DNA from: AC-52 sp044870295
GTDB taxonomy: Bacteria > Actinomycetota > UBA4738
DNA length: 57,822 nt
Reading direction: 5' to 3'
Assembly: GCA_044870295.1 (NCBI GenBank)
Contig: JBIOYQ010000142.1
Coordinates: 1-57,822 of the forward strand
Part shown: in pieces, positions 34,772 through 44,700 of the stretch
Position numbering within the stretch: position 1 is the first letter of the stretch
Layout of the letters: each line of letters opens with the position of its first letter
Made by a program: the position numbers and the translations under genes
The notes under the pieces: model-generated
The model's database searches: none
The model's input: only the letters and a program-made list of their open reading frames with translations
What the model was told of the DNA's origin: nothing

Positions 34772-35287
34772 TCACGGCTCGGTCAGGCCCGGGACGAGGC
34801 GCACGACGATCCGCCGCGCGGACAGGTCGACGTCGGCGACGACCTCCTTGAGGGCCGGCACCAGCGTCTCCTCCCCGTCCGCCTTCACCAGCCACACGTC
34901 GTTCGCCTGCGTGTGGATGACCTCGCGGACGGATCCCAACGAACGTCCGTCCTCCGCGACGACGTGGCACCCGATCAGGTCGTGGGTCCAGAACTCACCC
35001 GGCGGGAGGGACGGCGACTCGGAGGCTGGGACGAAGAGATACGTGCCCTGGAGGGCCTCCGCTCGATCCCGGTCGATCAGCCCTCTGAACTTCACGAGCA
35101 GGCGCCCTCGATGAGGCCGTGCCTCGGCCACGACCAGCTCCTCGCCCTGATCTTCACCGACCAGCACGCGCGCACCCGGCTCGAACCTGGCCTCGACCTG
35201 GGAGAGAGGAAGCACCGCGACCTCTCCTTTGACGCCGTGCGCCCTGGTGATCCTGCCGACCGCAACGAACCGAGGAGGATCGCTCAC
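34772..35287 (-). CDS. rimM: Ribosome maturation factor RimM
   Basis: 16S rRNA processing factor that binds S19. 171 residues. The N-terminal RimM domain has VAVGRITRAHGVKGEVAVLPL; the C-terminal PRC barrel has YLFVPASE, EFWTHDLIGCHVVAEDG and NDVWLVKADGEETLVPAL. The ATG at 35287 overlaps the khpA stop by four bases. Confidence 0.96.
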   Translation of the reverse strand: MSDPPRFVAVGRITRAHGVKGEVAVLPLSQVEARFEPGARVLVGEDQGEELVVAEARPHRGRLLVKFRGLIDRDRAEALQGTYLFVPASESPSLPPGEFWTHDLIGCHVVAEDGRSLGSVREVIHTQANDVWLVKADGEETLVPALKEVVADVDLSARRIVVRLVPGLTEP

Positions 35288-35520
35288 CCAGCGATCTCGA
35301 CGACCATGACCCGGCCGTCCTTGGTCCCGGCGGCCCGCATCACGTCACGGATCGCCTTGACCGTGCGGCCGCCCCGGCCGATCACCTTCCCAACGTCGTC
35401 GCTGGCCACCGAGAGCCGGAGGATGGTTCGCCCCTCGCCATCGGCTTGGGTGACGGTGACGGCGTCGGGGTCGTCGACCAGGTTCCTGGCGATGTACTCC
35501 AGGAGCTCCCTCGGATCCAT
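35284..35520 (-). CDS. khpA: KH-domain RNA-binding protein KhpA
   Basis: 78 residues, a single KH domain with the GxxG loop in VGKVIGRGGRTVKAIRDVM. In Streptococcus KhpA pairs with KhpB/Jag to regulate RNAs linked to cell division; here the role is inferred. It lies between rpsP and rimM as in most Actinobacteria and Firmicutes. Confidence 0.95.
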   Translation of the reverse strand: MDPRELLEYIARNLVDDPDAVTVTQADGEGRTILRLSVASDDVGKVIGRGGRTVKAIRDVMRAAGTKDGRVMVVEIAG

Positions 35521-35529
35521 GGAGGATCC

Positions 35530-35811
35530 TTACGTGGTGCCCTTGGAGGCTGTGCGGGCGGCCTGGAACTTCTCCCAGATCCCCTGTGCTCTCAGGAGCG
35601 CGGTGACCTGCTCCGTGGGCTGTGCGCCCTTGTCCAACCAGTACAGCGCGCGGTCCTCGTCGATCTCGATGAGCGACGGGTCCTGCAGGGGCTGGTACCG
35701 CCCGATGCTCTCGATGAACCGGCCGTCGCGCGGGCTCCGCGAGTCGGCCACCACGACGCGGTAGGCGGGGCGCTTGGTCGCCCCCCTCCGCATCAACCTG
35801 ATCTTGACCAT
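35530..35811 (-). CDS. rpsP: 30S ribosomal protein S16
   Basis: 93 residues; S16 assembles early onto 16S rRNA. Start MVKIRLMRRGATKRPAYRVV and the segments SRSPRDGRFIESIGRYQP and RALYWLDKGAQPTEQV are diagnostic. ATG at 35811. It lies 58 bases after ffh and 9 bases before khpA. Confidence 0.97.
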   Translation of the reverse strand: MVKIRLMRRGATKRPAYRVVVADSRSPRDGRFIESIGRYQPLQDPSLIEIDEDRALYWLDKGAQPTEQVTALLRAQGIWEKFQAARTASKGTT

Positions 35812-35869
35812 CCGAACTCCTCTCGGCCGGCGAACGGCCCGATGCCGCTCGCTCGCGATCGCAGGCGCC

Positions 35870-37243
35870 TCAGGTGCCCGGGAGTCGCATCCCTGGGGGG
35901 AGCTTCGGCAGCTTCAGGCCCTTCATGCCCTTGGCCCCACCGCCGAACCCGGCCATCCCCATCATCGACTTCATCATCTTCCTGGCTTGGGCGAACTGCT
36001 TCAGCAGGGCGTTGACGTCCGCTGTGGTGCTGCCCGAGCCCCGGGCGATCCGAAGGCGCCGGCTCCCGCCGATGATAGCGGGGTTCCGCCGCTCTTCCGG
36101 CGTCATCGAACAGATGATGGCCTCGGTCCGGGCCATCTCGCCCTCGTCCACCTCCAGGTCCTTGAGCTGTTCCTTGGCCCCCGGCACGCCGGGGAGCATG
36201 GCAAGCAGGTCCTGGAGGGGGCCCAGCTTCTTCACCTGGCGCATCTGCTCCAGGAAGTCCTCGAGGGTGAACTCCGCCCGAGCCATCTTCTCGGCGGCCT
36301 CGCGGGCCTTGTCCTGGTCCATCTCCTTCTCGGCCTTCTCGATCAGGGTCAGGACGTCGCCCATCCCCAGGATGCGAGACGCCATCCGGTCGGGATAGAA
36401 CGGCTCCAGATCGCCCAGCTTCTCCCCCACTCCGGCGAAGAAGATGGGCCGCCCGGTGACGTGGGTGATCGACAGCGCCGCCCCGCCCCGAGCGTCGCCG
36501 TCCAGCTTCGTCAGGACGAATCCCGTCACGTCGACCTCGCGCATGAACTCGCGGGCCTGGATGACGGCGTCCTGACCCGTCATCGAGTCGCACGCCATCA
36601 GGACGTGGTGCGGTTTGATGGCCTCCTTGACCCGGCGGGCCTCGCGCATCATCTCCGGGTCGACGTGCAGTCGTCCGGCAGTGTCGACGATCACCACGTT
36701 GCGGCCCTCCCGGATGGCCTGCTTCACCGCCGCCTTGGCCACCTTCTCCGGACGGTTCCCGTCCGACACCACGGGCACGCCGACCTCGCCGCCCAAGGTG
36801 AACAGCTGCTCGATCGCGGCGGGCCGCTGCAAGTCCGCTGCCACCAACAGCGGCTGCCGTCCCTTTTCCTTCAGGTGGAGAGCCAACTTCGCGCAATGGG
36901 TGGTCTTCCCCGACCCCTGGACGCCGGCCATCATGATGACGACCGGGTTCACGCCGGGCAGCTTGAAGGGCGTGTGGGCACCGCCGAGCGTGGCCGTCAG
37001 CTCGTCGCGAACGACCTTGATGACCTGCTGGGCGGGCGTCAGGCTTCGGAGGACCTCGTCGGAAAGCGCTCTGGCGCGAACGCGATCGAGGAACCCGTCC
37101 ACGACGTCGAGCGCCACGTCCGCATCGAGCAGGGCCGTCCGGATCTCGGCGAGCGCGGCGTCCACCTGCTTGGGGTGGAGCTTGCCTCGCGACTTGAGCT
37201 TGCGGAAGACCGCATTGAAGCGGTCGGTCAGCGCATCGAACAT
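35870..37243 (-). CDS. ffh: Signal recognition particle protein Ffh
   Basis: SRP54 GTPase that binds signal peptides and 4.5S RNA and docks with FtsY. 457 residues: N-domain (MFDALTDRFNAVFRKLKSRGKL), G domain with MAGVQGSGKTT, AADLQRPAAIEQL, IVDTAGRLHVD and LTKLDGDARGGAAL, and a Met-rich M domain with the SRP RNA-binding motif RIARGSGSTTADVNALLKQF. ATG at 37243; upstream codons to 37360 lack homology. It faces a plus-strand kinase across a 71-base gap. ftsY is also in this window. Confidence 0.97.
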   Translation of the reverse strand: MFDALTDRFNAVFRKLKSRGKLHPKQVDAALAEIRTALLDADVALDVVDGFLDRVRARALSDEVLRSLTPAQQVIKVVRDELTATLGGAHTPFKLPGVNPVVIMMAGVQGSGKTTHCAKLALHLKEKGRQPLLVAADLQRPAAIEQLFTLGGEVGVPVVSDGNRPEKVAKAAVKQAIREGRNVVIVDTAGRLHVDPEMMREARRVKEAIKPHHVLMACDSMTGQDAVIQAREFMREVDVTGFVLTKLDGDARGGAALSITHVTGRPIFFAGVGEKLGDLEPFYPDRMASRILGMGDVLTLIEKAEKEMDQDKAREAAEKMARAEFTLEDFLEQMRQVKKLGPLQDLLAMLPGVPGAKEQLKDLEVDEGEMARTEAIICSMTPEERRNPAIIGGSRRLRIARGSGSTTADVNALLKQFAQARKMMKSMMGMAGFGGGAKGMKGLKLPKLPPGMRLPGT

Positions 37244-37314
37244 GCCGTCGTCGATTTCTCGGGAGACCTGCGGCCGTATGCTAGCCGCGACAGGCCATTG
37301 TACGAGAGGCGGCG
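37244..37314. promoter_or_regulatory. Divergent promoter region between ffh and the GAF kinase
   Basis: The 71-base gap holds TACAAT on the minus strand (37297-37302), a strong -10 for ffh, and TATGCT on the plus strand (37277-37282) for the kinase. Good -35 boxes are not evident. A GAGAGG ribosome site lies 5 bases before the GTG at 37315. Confidence 0.4.
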
Positions 37315-39225
37315 GTGACAGCGGCCGACACCCGCGCCAGCAGGGAACTCGACCAGGCACGACGACTGGAGCGCGGGCTGAGCAGGGTCCGGAGCTTCGG
37401 GGTCCTGCTCGGCATCTACCTGGTCTCCCAGACGAACAGCGGCCCGCCTCCGCACGCCACGAACACCGTGCTGGCCGCGGGGTACGCGCTGATGGCTGGC
37501 CTGGCCGTCGCCAACATGGGGATCTGGCTGGGCACCCGGCGCGCCACGACCGTCGACGCCATGCGGAAGATCGGCGTCGTGGCTTTCGCCATCGACATGC
37601 TGGTGCTGTTCGCCTTGACCTGGGTGTTCAGCTACCAGCCGAACGACACCACGTGGGTCGTCCTCTACATCCTGCCGCTGGAGGGTGCCCTCCGGTACCG
37701 GCTGCGCGGCGCCCTGGCCAGCGTGGCGCTCACGCTCGTCAACGAGACGGCCCGCGATGCGTACCTGGCCTCCCGGTTCGCCGGCTATCCCTTCCTGGTG
37801 TCGAACGTGGTGTTCCGTGCGGGCATCCAGTCGATCATCGCCCTGGTCGCCGGGTTCATGGCCCGCTCCCTGGCCCGGCAGGCCGGGAAAGCCGAGGAGG
37901 AGGCCCGGCGGGCGGAGGCCGTGGCCAGCCGCGAGACCTCGGCCAGACGCGAGCTCGCCGCGTTCAACACCGCCATCCTCACCGGTGTGGCGGCCGAGGA
38001 CCTGGATCCCTCGATCAGGCTGATGGCCGAAGCGATCGGCCGGGACCTCGGGTTCGAGGCCTTCACCATCCTCCTCCGCGACGGCGACGAGCTGGTGGTG
38101 AAAGGGATGTCGGGCATGCCCTTCTACGAGGACCGCATCCCTTTGGGCCAGGGGGTGACCGGGACCTGTGCCGCCACCGGTCGCGCGCTGATCGTCCCCG
38201 ATGTTTCCACCTTCCATGGCTACATCCAGGTAGATCCGGAGATGCGCTCGGAGATGGCCGCGCCCCTGCGGATCGGTGAGGAGGTCATCGGCGTTCTGGA
38301 CGTCGAGAGCCGGACGCCCGACGCCTTCGACCAGACGTCCCTCGACGTGCTGGTCCGCCTGGCCGATCAGATCGCCCTCGTGGCGCACAGCAACCTCCTG
38401 TTGTCCCAGCAGGCGGAGACGGTCCGGCGGCTGAAGGAGCTGGACCAGATGAAATCGGACTTCGTCGCCATCACCAGCCACGAGCTGCGCACGCCGATCA
38501 CCGCCATCCGGGGCTTCGTCAGCACGCTCCTGCGCAACCAGGATCGCCTCGAGCCCGACCAGGTCGCCAGCTTCATGGCCATCATCGATCGCCAGAGTGC
38601 CCGCCTCGCCAGGCTCGTCGAGGACCTGCTGTTCGTGTCGAAGATCGAGGCCGGGGCGCTCCAGCTCACGGTCCAGGAGGTGGACCTGGGGGACTTCCTC
38701 CGGGAATGCGTGGAGTCCATCGGGCCGGACGCGAAGGCACGCGTGCAGCTGCTGCCTCCACCCGACGGCACGTCCGCTCCCATCGACCCCCAGCGCGTCG
38801 ACCAGATCGTGCGCAACCTGGTGGACAACGCCCTCAAGTTCTCCGACCCCGACCAGTCGGTCCTCCTGGAGGCGAGGGCGGATGCCGATACCGTCACGTT
38901 CTCCGTCACCGATCGCGGCCCGGGGATCGCCGCCCAGGATCTCCCCCGCATCTTCGACCGCTTCCACCAAGCCGCCGACGCCATGACGCGCGAGCGCGAG
39001 GGCGCCGGGTTGGGCCTGTACATCACGAAGCGCCTGGTGGAAGCCATGGGCGGGACCATCGAGGTCAGCTCGGAGCTGGGGAGCGGTTCCATGTTCGTGG
39101 TGCGCCTACCCCGGACCCTTCGGGCATGGGCCACCGCGGAGGGTCACGCCATGGATGGCCGGGTCAGCCAATCGAGCCAGGTCAGTGCGCCGGTGGGATC
39201 CCCGCGGTTCCCCGAAGCTCCCTGA
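37315..39225 (+). CDS. Membrane GAF-domain sensor histidine kinase
   Basis: 636 residues. About six hydrophobic segments in the first ~190 residues (ALMAGLAVANMGIWLG, IGVVAFAIDMLVLFALTWVF, WVVLYILPLEGAL, and others), a short coiled linker, a GAF domain (~225-365, DGDELVVKGMSGMPF, GQGVTGTCAATGRALIVPDV), HisKA with DFVAITSHELRTPITAIRGF, and HATPase with NLVDNALKF, DRGPGIAAQDL and GAGLGLYITKRL. It has no adjacent response regulator, so it is an orphan. The last ~30 residues lie beyond the kinase fold and their codons overlap mug on the opposite strand by 44 bases. GTG start at 37315. Confidence 0.93.
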   Translation: MTAADTRASRELDQARRLERGLSRVRSFGVLLGIYLVSQTNSGPPPHATNTVLAAGYALMAGLAVANMGIWLGTRRATTVDAMRKIGVVAFAIDMLVLFALTWVFSYQPNDTTWVVLYILPLEGALRYRLRGALASVALTLVNETARDAYLASRFAGYPFLVSNVVFRAGIQSIIALVAGFMARSLARQAGKAEEEARRAEAVASRETSARRELAAFNTAILTGVAAEDLDPSIRLMAEAIGRDLGFEAFTILLRDGDELVVKGMSGMPFYEDRIPLGQGVTGTCAATGRALIVPDVSTFHGYIQVDPEMRSEMAAPLRIGEEVIGVLDVESRTPDAFDQTSLDVLVRLADQIALVAHSNLLLSQQAETVRRLKELDQMKSDFVAITSHELRTPITAIRGFVSTLLRNQDRLEPDQVASFMAIIDRQSARLARLVEDLLFVSKIEAGALQLTVQEVDLGDFLRECVESIGPDAKARVQLLPPPDGTSAPIDPQRVDQIVRNLVDNALKFSDPDQSVLLEARADADTVTFSVTDRGPGIAAQDLPRIFDRFHQAADAMTREREGAGLGLYITKRLVEAMGGTIEVSSELGSGSMFVVRLPRTLRAWATAEGHAMDGRVSQSSQVSAPVGSPRFPEAP

Positions 39226-39754
39226 ACGCGGCCACCAGCTCCGGCAGCTGGTAGTGCGCGTTGAGCCCGCTGGGGTTGGGCAGGAGCCAGACGCGCGATC
39301 CTTCCCAAGCGTCGGGTTGTGGTCCCGGCACGGCGGCCGGGCGACCGAACCCCGTTCGGTACGCGCTCAGGCCGAGGAACGCCACGATTTCCGGATGGAA
39401 GCGACGGATCTTCCGGGCGAGCCGGCGCGCGCCCGCCATGAGCTCGTCGGCTTCCAGCTCGGCCGCTGTGCCCGTGGCTCGCCCGACCAGATTGGTGATC
39501 CCCACGCCGGCGTCCAGCAGTTCTCGCTCATCGAAGGGCGACAGCACGCGCTCGGTGAACCCGGCGCCGTGCAGAGTCCTCCAGAAGCGGTTGCCCGGGC
39601 GGGCGAAGTGATGGCCGACCGCGCCCGAGTAGAGCCCGGGGTTGATCCCACAGAACAGCACGGCGAGGCCGGGCGCGATGACGTCCGGGACCTTTCGGCC
39701 GTAGGCGGCAGCGACCTGGTCGCGTGTGGGCCGCCACGGGGCCTCCGGGCTCAC
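39182..39754 (-). CDS. mug: G/U(T) mismatch-specific DNA glycosylase Mug
   Basis: Excises uracil, or thymine, opposite guanine. 190 residues of the uracil-DNA glycosylase superfamily. The active-site motif VLFCGINPGLYSGAVGHHFARPGN includes the Asn of GINPG and the family Phe-Ala-Arg block; the second motif is VWLLPNPSGLNAHY. The GTG at 39754 overlaps the epimerase stop as GTGA. Its 3' end overlaps the convergent kinase gene. Confidence 0.93.
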   Translation of the reverse strand: MSPEAPWRPTRDQVAAAYGRKVPDVIAPGLAVLFCGINPGLYSGAVGHHFARPGNRFWRTLHGAGFTERVLSPFDERELLDAGVGITNLVGRATGTAAELEADELMAGARRLARKIRRFHPEIVAFLGLSAYRTGFGRPAAVPGPQPDAWEGSRVWLLPNPSGLNAHYQLPELVAAFRELRGTAGIPPAH

Positions 39755-40650
39755 CGGCCGAGGTAGGTCGCCAGACCTACGCGCAGCGGCGTGAGCCGCA
39801 ACCCTTCGAAGGCTTCGAGCAGCGGACCGGTGTCGGCCACAGCCGACGCCATCGCGAAGTCGACGGCCTCGGGCGACAGCGGCGGGTTCGGCAGGACCTG
39901 CGCGACGAACCCCGCGAGCTTCGGCAGGAACGGCGGGAAGTGGACCAGCGGCTTGCGACGGCCCTTGACCTCCATCATCACGGACAGGATCTGGTTCATC
40001 TGGAGCACGTCCGGCCCGCCGATCTCGAACGTGCCCGTCGGCCCGCCCGGCAGCGCCGCGCGCGCCAGGACCTGGGCCACGTCATCCACGAACACCGGCT
40101 GCAGCGGCTGGCGACCGTTCCCGATGACGGGCACGAAGGGGAGCCACCGATGGAACGCCACGAACTTGTTGAGGGCAGGGTCCTCGGGCCCGTACACCCA
40201 TGAGGGCCGGACGATGATGTGCTGCATACCGGTCGCCCGGACGGCTTCTTCCCCGAACCACTTCGCCCGGAATCGCCGCGGGGCGTCTGCCGCGACGCCG
40301 ACGCCCGAACAGAACACGAACCTCGATACGCCGGCGTTCGCCGCGGCCTTCGCCAGCCGTTCGGTGCCGAGATGATCGAACTCCTCGAAGGTGAACCGCC
40401 GTCGCGGCTTCTCGGCGGGGAAGGTCGGGAACGTCAGCGCCTGCACCACGGCGTCGGCTCCTCGTACTGCCAACCCCAGCGATCCCGCATCGAGAACGTC
40501 ACCCCGGACCACACGGGCCCCCAGGCCCTCGATGCGGCGGGACGAACGATGGGGGTGAGCGGTCATGACCGCCACGTCCTGCCCGTCCCGCACGAGCCGG
40601 CGCACCACGGCCGCCCCGATGAAGCCGCTGCCCCCCGCGACCAGGATCAT
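39751..40650 (-). CDS. NAD(P)-binding epimerase/dehydratase-like protein (NDUFA9-like)
   Basis: 299 residues of the atypical short-chain dehydrogenase family resembling complex-I NDUFA9-type or NmrA-like proteins. The nucleotide-binding motif MILVAGGSGFIGAAVVRRL is at the N-terminus, followed by VVRGDVLDAGSLGLAVRGAD and FVFCSGVGVAADAPRRF. The active-site Y-x-x-x-K of true SDRs is not clear, so catalysis is uncertain. The ATG at 40650 was chosen; a TTG at 40662 in the same frame would overlap ftsY by 8 bases. Confidence 0.87.
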   Translation of the reverse strand: MILVAGGSGFIGAAVVRRLVRDGQDVAVMTAHPHRSSRRIEGLGARVVRGDVLDAGSLGLAVRGADAVVQALTFPTFPAEKPRRRFTFEEFDHLGTERLAKAAANAGVSRFVFCSGVGVAADAPRRFRAKWFGEEAVRATGMQHIIVRPSWVYGPEDPALNKFVAFHRWLPFVPVIGNGRQPLQPVFVDDVAQVLARAALPGGPTGTFEIGGPDVLQMNQILSVMMEVKGRRKPLVHFPPFLPKLAGFVAQVLPNPPLSPEAVDFAMASAVADTGPLLEAFEGLRLTPLRVGLATYLGR

Positions 40651-40654
40651 CCGG

Positions 40655-41686
40655 TCAGGCAACGAGCCCGCGGGCGAACCGCTCGGGATCGAAGGGAACG
40701 AGGTCCTCGGCCTTCTCTCCGGTCCCGACCAGTTTCACGGGCACGCCCAACTCCTCGCGGACGGCCAGCACGATGCCGCCCCGGGCCGTGCCGTCCATCT
40801 TGGTCAGCACGACGCCGGTGATCCCCACCACGTCGGTGAACGCGCGTGCCTGGGCGATCCCGTTCTGACCGGTGGTGGCGTCCAGCACCAGGAGGACCTC
40901 GTCCACGCCGCCGGCGGCCTTCTCCAGGACGCGCCGCACCTTCGCCAGCTCTTCCATCAGAGGCTGGCGCGTGTGCAGCCGGCCCGCCGTGTCGACGATG
41001 AGCACGTCGCTGCCCCTGGCCTTGGCCGCCTGAACCGCGTCGAAGGCCACGGCGCCGGGATCCGCGCCCCGCTCCTGGGCGACCAGATGGGCGTTCGCCC
41101 GCTGCGCCCACGTCTCGAGCTGTTCGCCGGCGGCCGCCCGGAACGTGTCGCTCGCCGCCAGGCTCACCGACCGCCCATCGCGGGCCAGGACGTAGGCGAG
41201 CTTGCCGATGGTCGTGGTCTTGCCCGTCCCGTTGACCCCGACCACCATGACGATGCCCGGCGATCCCTGGGGGGCGTGCCATCGGTCGTCGCCGTCGAAC
41301 GCCGCCGCCACCTCGCGCGCCAGCACCTCCGCGGGGTCGGCCGGCGGCCGATACGCCGCCCTGACCCGCTCGACGATGGCGGCGGCGGCCTTCGGGCCGA
41401 CGTCGGCCCGCACCAGGGTCTCCTCCAATTCCCGCCAGGTCTCTTCGGTCGCGTGCCCGCCTCGGAACAGGGACCGGACGCGATCCGCGAGCCCTGACGG
41501 CGCGCGTCCGGCGATGGCGTCGGCCCGCTCGGGGGCGCGTCGTGAGGGTGCGGCAGAGTGCGGGGGCCGCTCGCGGACCGCGGGCCCTCCGTCACCCGAG
41601 GGACGGCGGTCCCGCCGGGACAGCACGACGACCCCGGCGATGAAGCCGAGGACGATCAGGACGACGATGGCGAAGACGATCTCGAT
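40655..41686 (-). CDS. ftsY: SRP receptor FtsY (probable AUC start codon)
   Basis: Membrane-associated SRP receptor GTPase. The NG domain shows GVNGTGKTT, SDTFRAAAGEQLETWA, IVDTAGRLHT, LVLDATTGQNG and LTKMDGTARGG. The first ordinary start is a GTG at 41626, but the in-frame codons upstream encode a TM helix, EIVFAIVVLIVLGFIAGVVV, as in other actinobacterial FtsY proteins, which begin Met-Glu. An AGGGAGG ribosome site lies 8 bases before an ATC codon at 41684-41686, in the position of that Met. Initiation at AUC would give 343 residues; no ATG, GTG or TTG is in that stretch. Product confidence is high, start confidence moderate. Confidence 0.9.
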   Translation of the reverse strand: MEIVFAIVVLIVLGFIAGVVVLSRRDRRPSGDGGPAVRERPPHSAAPSRRAPERADAIAGRAPSGLADRVRSLFRGGHATEETWRELEETLVRADVGPKAAAAIVERVRAAYRPPADPAEVLAREVAAAFDGDDRWHAPQGSPGIVMVVGVNGTGKTTTIGKLAYVLARDGRSVSLAASDTFRAAAGEQLETWAQRANAHLVAQERGADPGAVAFDAVQAAKARGSDVLIVDTAGRLHTRQPLMEELAKVRRVLEKAAGGVDEVLLVLDATTGQNGIAQARAFTDVVGITGVVLTKMDGTARGGIVLAVREELGVPVKLVGTGEKAEDLVPFDPERFARGLVA

Positions 41687-41738
41687 CGGCGATTCCTCCC
41701 TTTGGTTGAGGTTCGACCGGCGACGGTCGGGCTCGCCG

Positions 41739-44700
41739 TTAGCGAACCGCCGCCTCGGCCAAGCGCTGAGAGATTACCGTGGAGGCGCCATCGCGACCGA
41801 GCGTGACACCGTACAGGGCGTCGCCCGTCTCCATGGTCCGCTTCTGATGAGTGACGACCAGGATCTGCGAGTCCCGAGCCAGGTCGCGAACCACCTCGAG
41901 GAAGCGATGGAGGTTCACGTCGTCCAAGGCGGCTTCCACCTCGTCCATCAGGTAGAACGGACTCGGCCGAGCCTTGAAGATGGCGAACAGGAAGGCCAGC
42001 GCGGCCAGTGAGCGCTCGCCGCCGGACAGCAATGACAGCCGCTTGACCCTTCCCCGCCCGGGACGGGCCTCGACCTCGATGCCCGCGTTGAGGAGATCGT
42101 GGGGGTCGGACAGGGAGAGCCGACCCTCGCCTCCCGGGAACATCATCACGAACAGCCCCGCGAATTCACGGGCCACGTCGTCGAAGGCGCTCTGGAACTG
42201 CTCGGCCATCCGGCGGTCGATGTCCAGGATGAGCTGCAGGAGATCCCGTCGGGCTGCCTTGACGTCGTCGAGCTCGCGAACGAGGAAGTCGTGACGCTGC
42301 TGGATCGACTCCAGCTCTCCGCCGGCGAGCAGGTTCACCCTCCCGAGCAGCGTGAGTCGTCGCGCCACCAGGTCGGCGCGACGAGCCAGATCCTGGTGAG
42401 AGTCCTCCGGACCGAGCCGCGCGATCGCCTCATCGGGCTCGATGCCATGTCCCTCCCTCAGCACTCGTTCGGCTTCGGAGATCCGGCGCTGAAGGTCGTG
42501 GCGCAGCCGGTCCTCGTCCTGGTGCTCCTCACGGTCCCGCTCCGCGGCCGCCGCCAGGTCCCGCCATGCCTGCACCGCCGCGGCATGGTCGGCTTGGACC
42601 CGACGGCTCCGCTCAGTGGCCTTCCGGTAGTCGGCGTGGGCGTTCGTGAGGACGACCTCGGCCTCGCCGAGTTCCCGCTCCGCGGTCGCCCGGTCACGCT
42701 CGGCATCGGACACGACCTGGCGCAGGGCGATGGGATCTTCCGCGCCGACGTCGCCGAGTTCCCGGCGAGCTCGTTCCACACCAGCCTCCAGACGCGACCG
42801 CTCGCGGCGCAGAGCTTCGACCTCCACGCGGAGGTGCACGGGGGGCTCGGCACGCGGCGGCAGCGGGATCCGCTCGGCCACATCGCGCGACCTGGTGGAC
42901 AGCCCGTCCCCGATCGACCCGATGGCGGTCTCGACCGTGGCGTGCCGCTCCCCGACCAGCTCCCCCTCGCGGTTCAGCGCGGCCAGCTCGGCCGAGACGT
43001 TTGCCATGGCATCGGCCGCTGCTGTGATGGAGCGGTCGGTCTCCTCCAGGCTCGCCGCGACGACCTCTGCCCGCCCTGCCACCTCCACCATCTGGCGACG
43101 GCCCTCGCGGAGCCCTCGGCGCACCCTGGCCAGCTCGCGCTCGAGCGCCGCGCTGCTCCGCCGGACGTCCTCCAACCGCACGTCCTGCCCTGGCGCGGTC
43201 CGCACGAACGTGGGACCGATCAGCGCCCCCTCTCGCGTGACGAACTGCGCGTACGGGTGAACCCGATGCTTCGCTTCCGCCTCGGCGAGCCCGGCGGTCA
43301 GGTACACCTCGCCGAGCAGAACGCCGGCGAGCCGGCGAGCCCTGGGGTCGGCTGTCACCAGGCGGAACAAGCTGGTCTCGCCGTGCAGCGACGGGAGGGT
43401 CGCCTCGGGACCGCTCTCCACGGCCAGCGTGACGCCGCCGGACGGTTCGGCCACCGCGTCGGCCATGGCCTGTTCGAGATCCTCATAGACCACGGCGTCG
43501 GCGAACGCTCCGAGGGCCGCTCGAACCGCATCAGTCAGGTCGGCAGGAGCGTCGATGAGGTCGCGAAGCACGCCGATCGGCCGTCCGCCCCGCCGGCGCA
43601 CGAACGCCGCGCCCGGCGACTCGGCCAGCTCCGACCTGCGTGCATCGACCACCTCCTGGCGGGCCAGGAGTCCCTGCTCTTCTGCCTCGAGCTCTGCCAG
43701 CTCGCGCCCAAGGGTGATCCGCTGGCGCTCCAGGGCGGCTTGTTCGTGAGCGAGCGGCGTCTCCAGCCCATCGAGCCGTTCGATCTCGGCTTGCAGGTCT
43801 GCCGTTCGAGCCTCGGCCGCGGCGGTTCGCCCCCGAAGCTCGGCCAGCGCGGTGGTCAGCCGGGATCGCTCGGCCTCGTGGCCCTCGAGCGCACGCCGGA
43901 GGGCCTCAGCCTCCGCCTGCCGGGCGAGGTCCTGTTCGTCAACGCGCCGTCGTTCGTCTTCCGCATCCCCCCTGGCCTGCTCGGCAACCCGGAAGTCGCG
44001 CTCGGCCGCCTCGAGTTCGCCCTCACGCTCCCCGAGCGTACGCCGTACCTCTGACAGCGCAGCCTCGGTACGGGCCAGCTCCTCTTCCAACGCGAACAGA
44101 CGGCCGGAGCGATTCGACGCCGTCGCCAGCCGCTCACGCGCTTGCGCCTCCAGTCGGATGGCGGAGCGCAACCGATCCTCGGTGCCGGACTTACGAACCA
44201 TGGCCGCGGAGTGGGCCTGCTCGGCTGCCTGGAGCCCGGAGTCGGCTTCACCACGCTCCGCCTCCAGCTTCGCGATGTCGGCATCGATCGACGCCAGTGT
44301 CGCCTGCGCCTCGGACCTCCGCGCTTCGAACGCTACCCACGCCGGGCGGCGTTCCTCCTCGGCGTGCCGAAGCTCTTGCAGTCTGGCCGCCGCCAACTTC
44401 ACGGCGAGATCGGCCGCCTCCTGCGTCAAGGCCTCGTGCCGGCCCGCCAGCTCGGCCTGTTGCTTCAGGGGGCGCAGCTGCCGACGCAGCTCCGCAGCAA
44501 GGTCCTGGAGCCGCAGCAGGTCCTGCTCCAACCCGGCGAGCTTGCGCTCCGCTCGTTCGCGCCGCCGCCGGTGCTTCGCGATCCCGGCCGCTTCCTCCAC
44601 GAACGCCCGGCGCTCCTCCGGCCGCGCCGAGAGGATGGCGTCGAGCTGTCCCTGTCCGATGAGCGTGTGGAGGGACCGACCGACGCCCGTGTCGGAGAGC

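Noticed and set aside
42099..44054. Long plus-strand frame (651 codons) opposite smc
   Set aside because: Antisense shadow caused by GC-rich codon bias; smc on minus has all SMC motifs.
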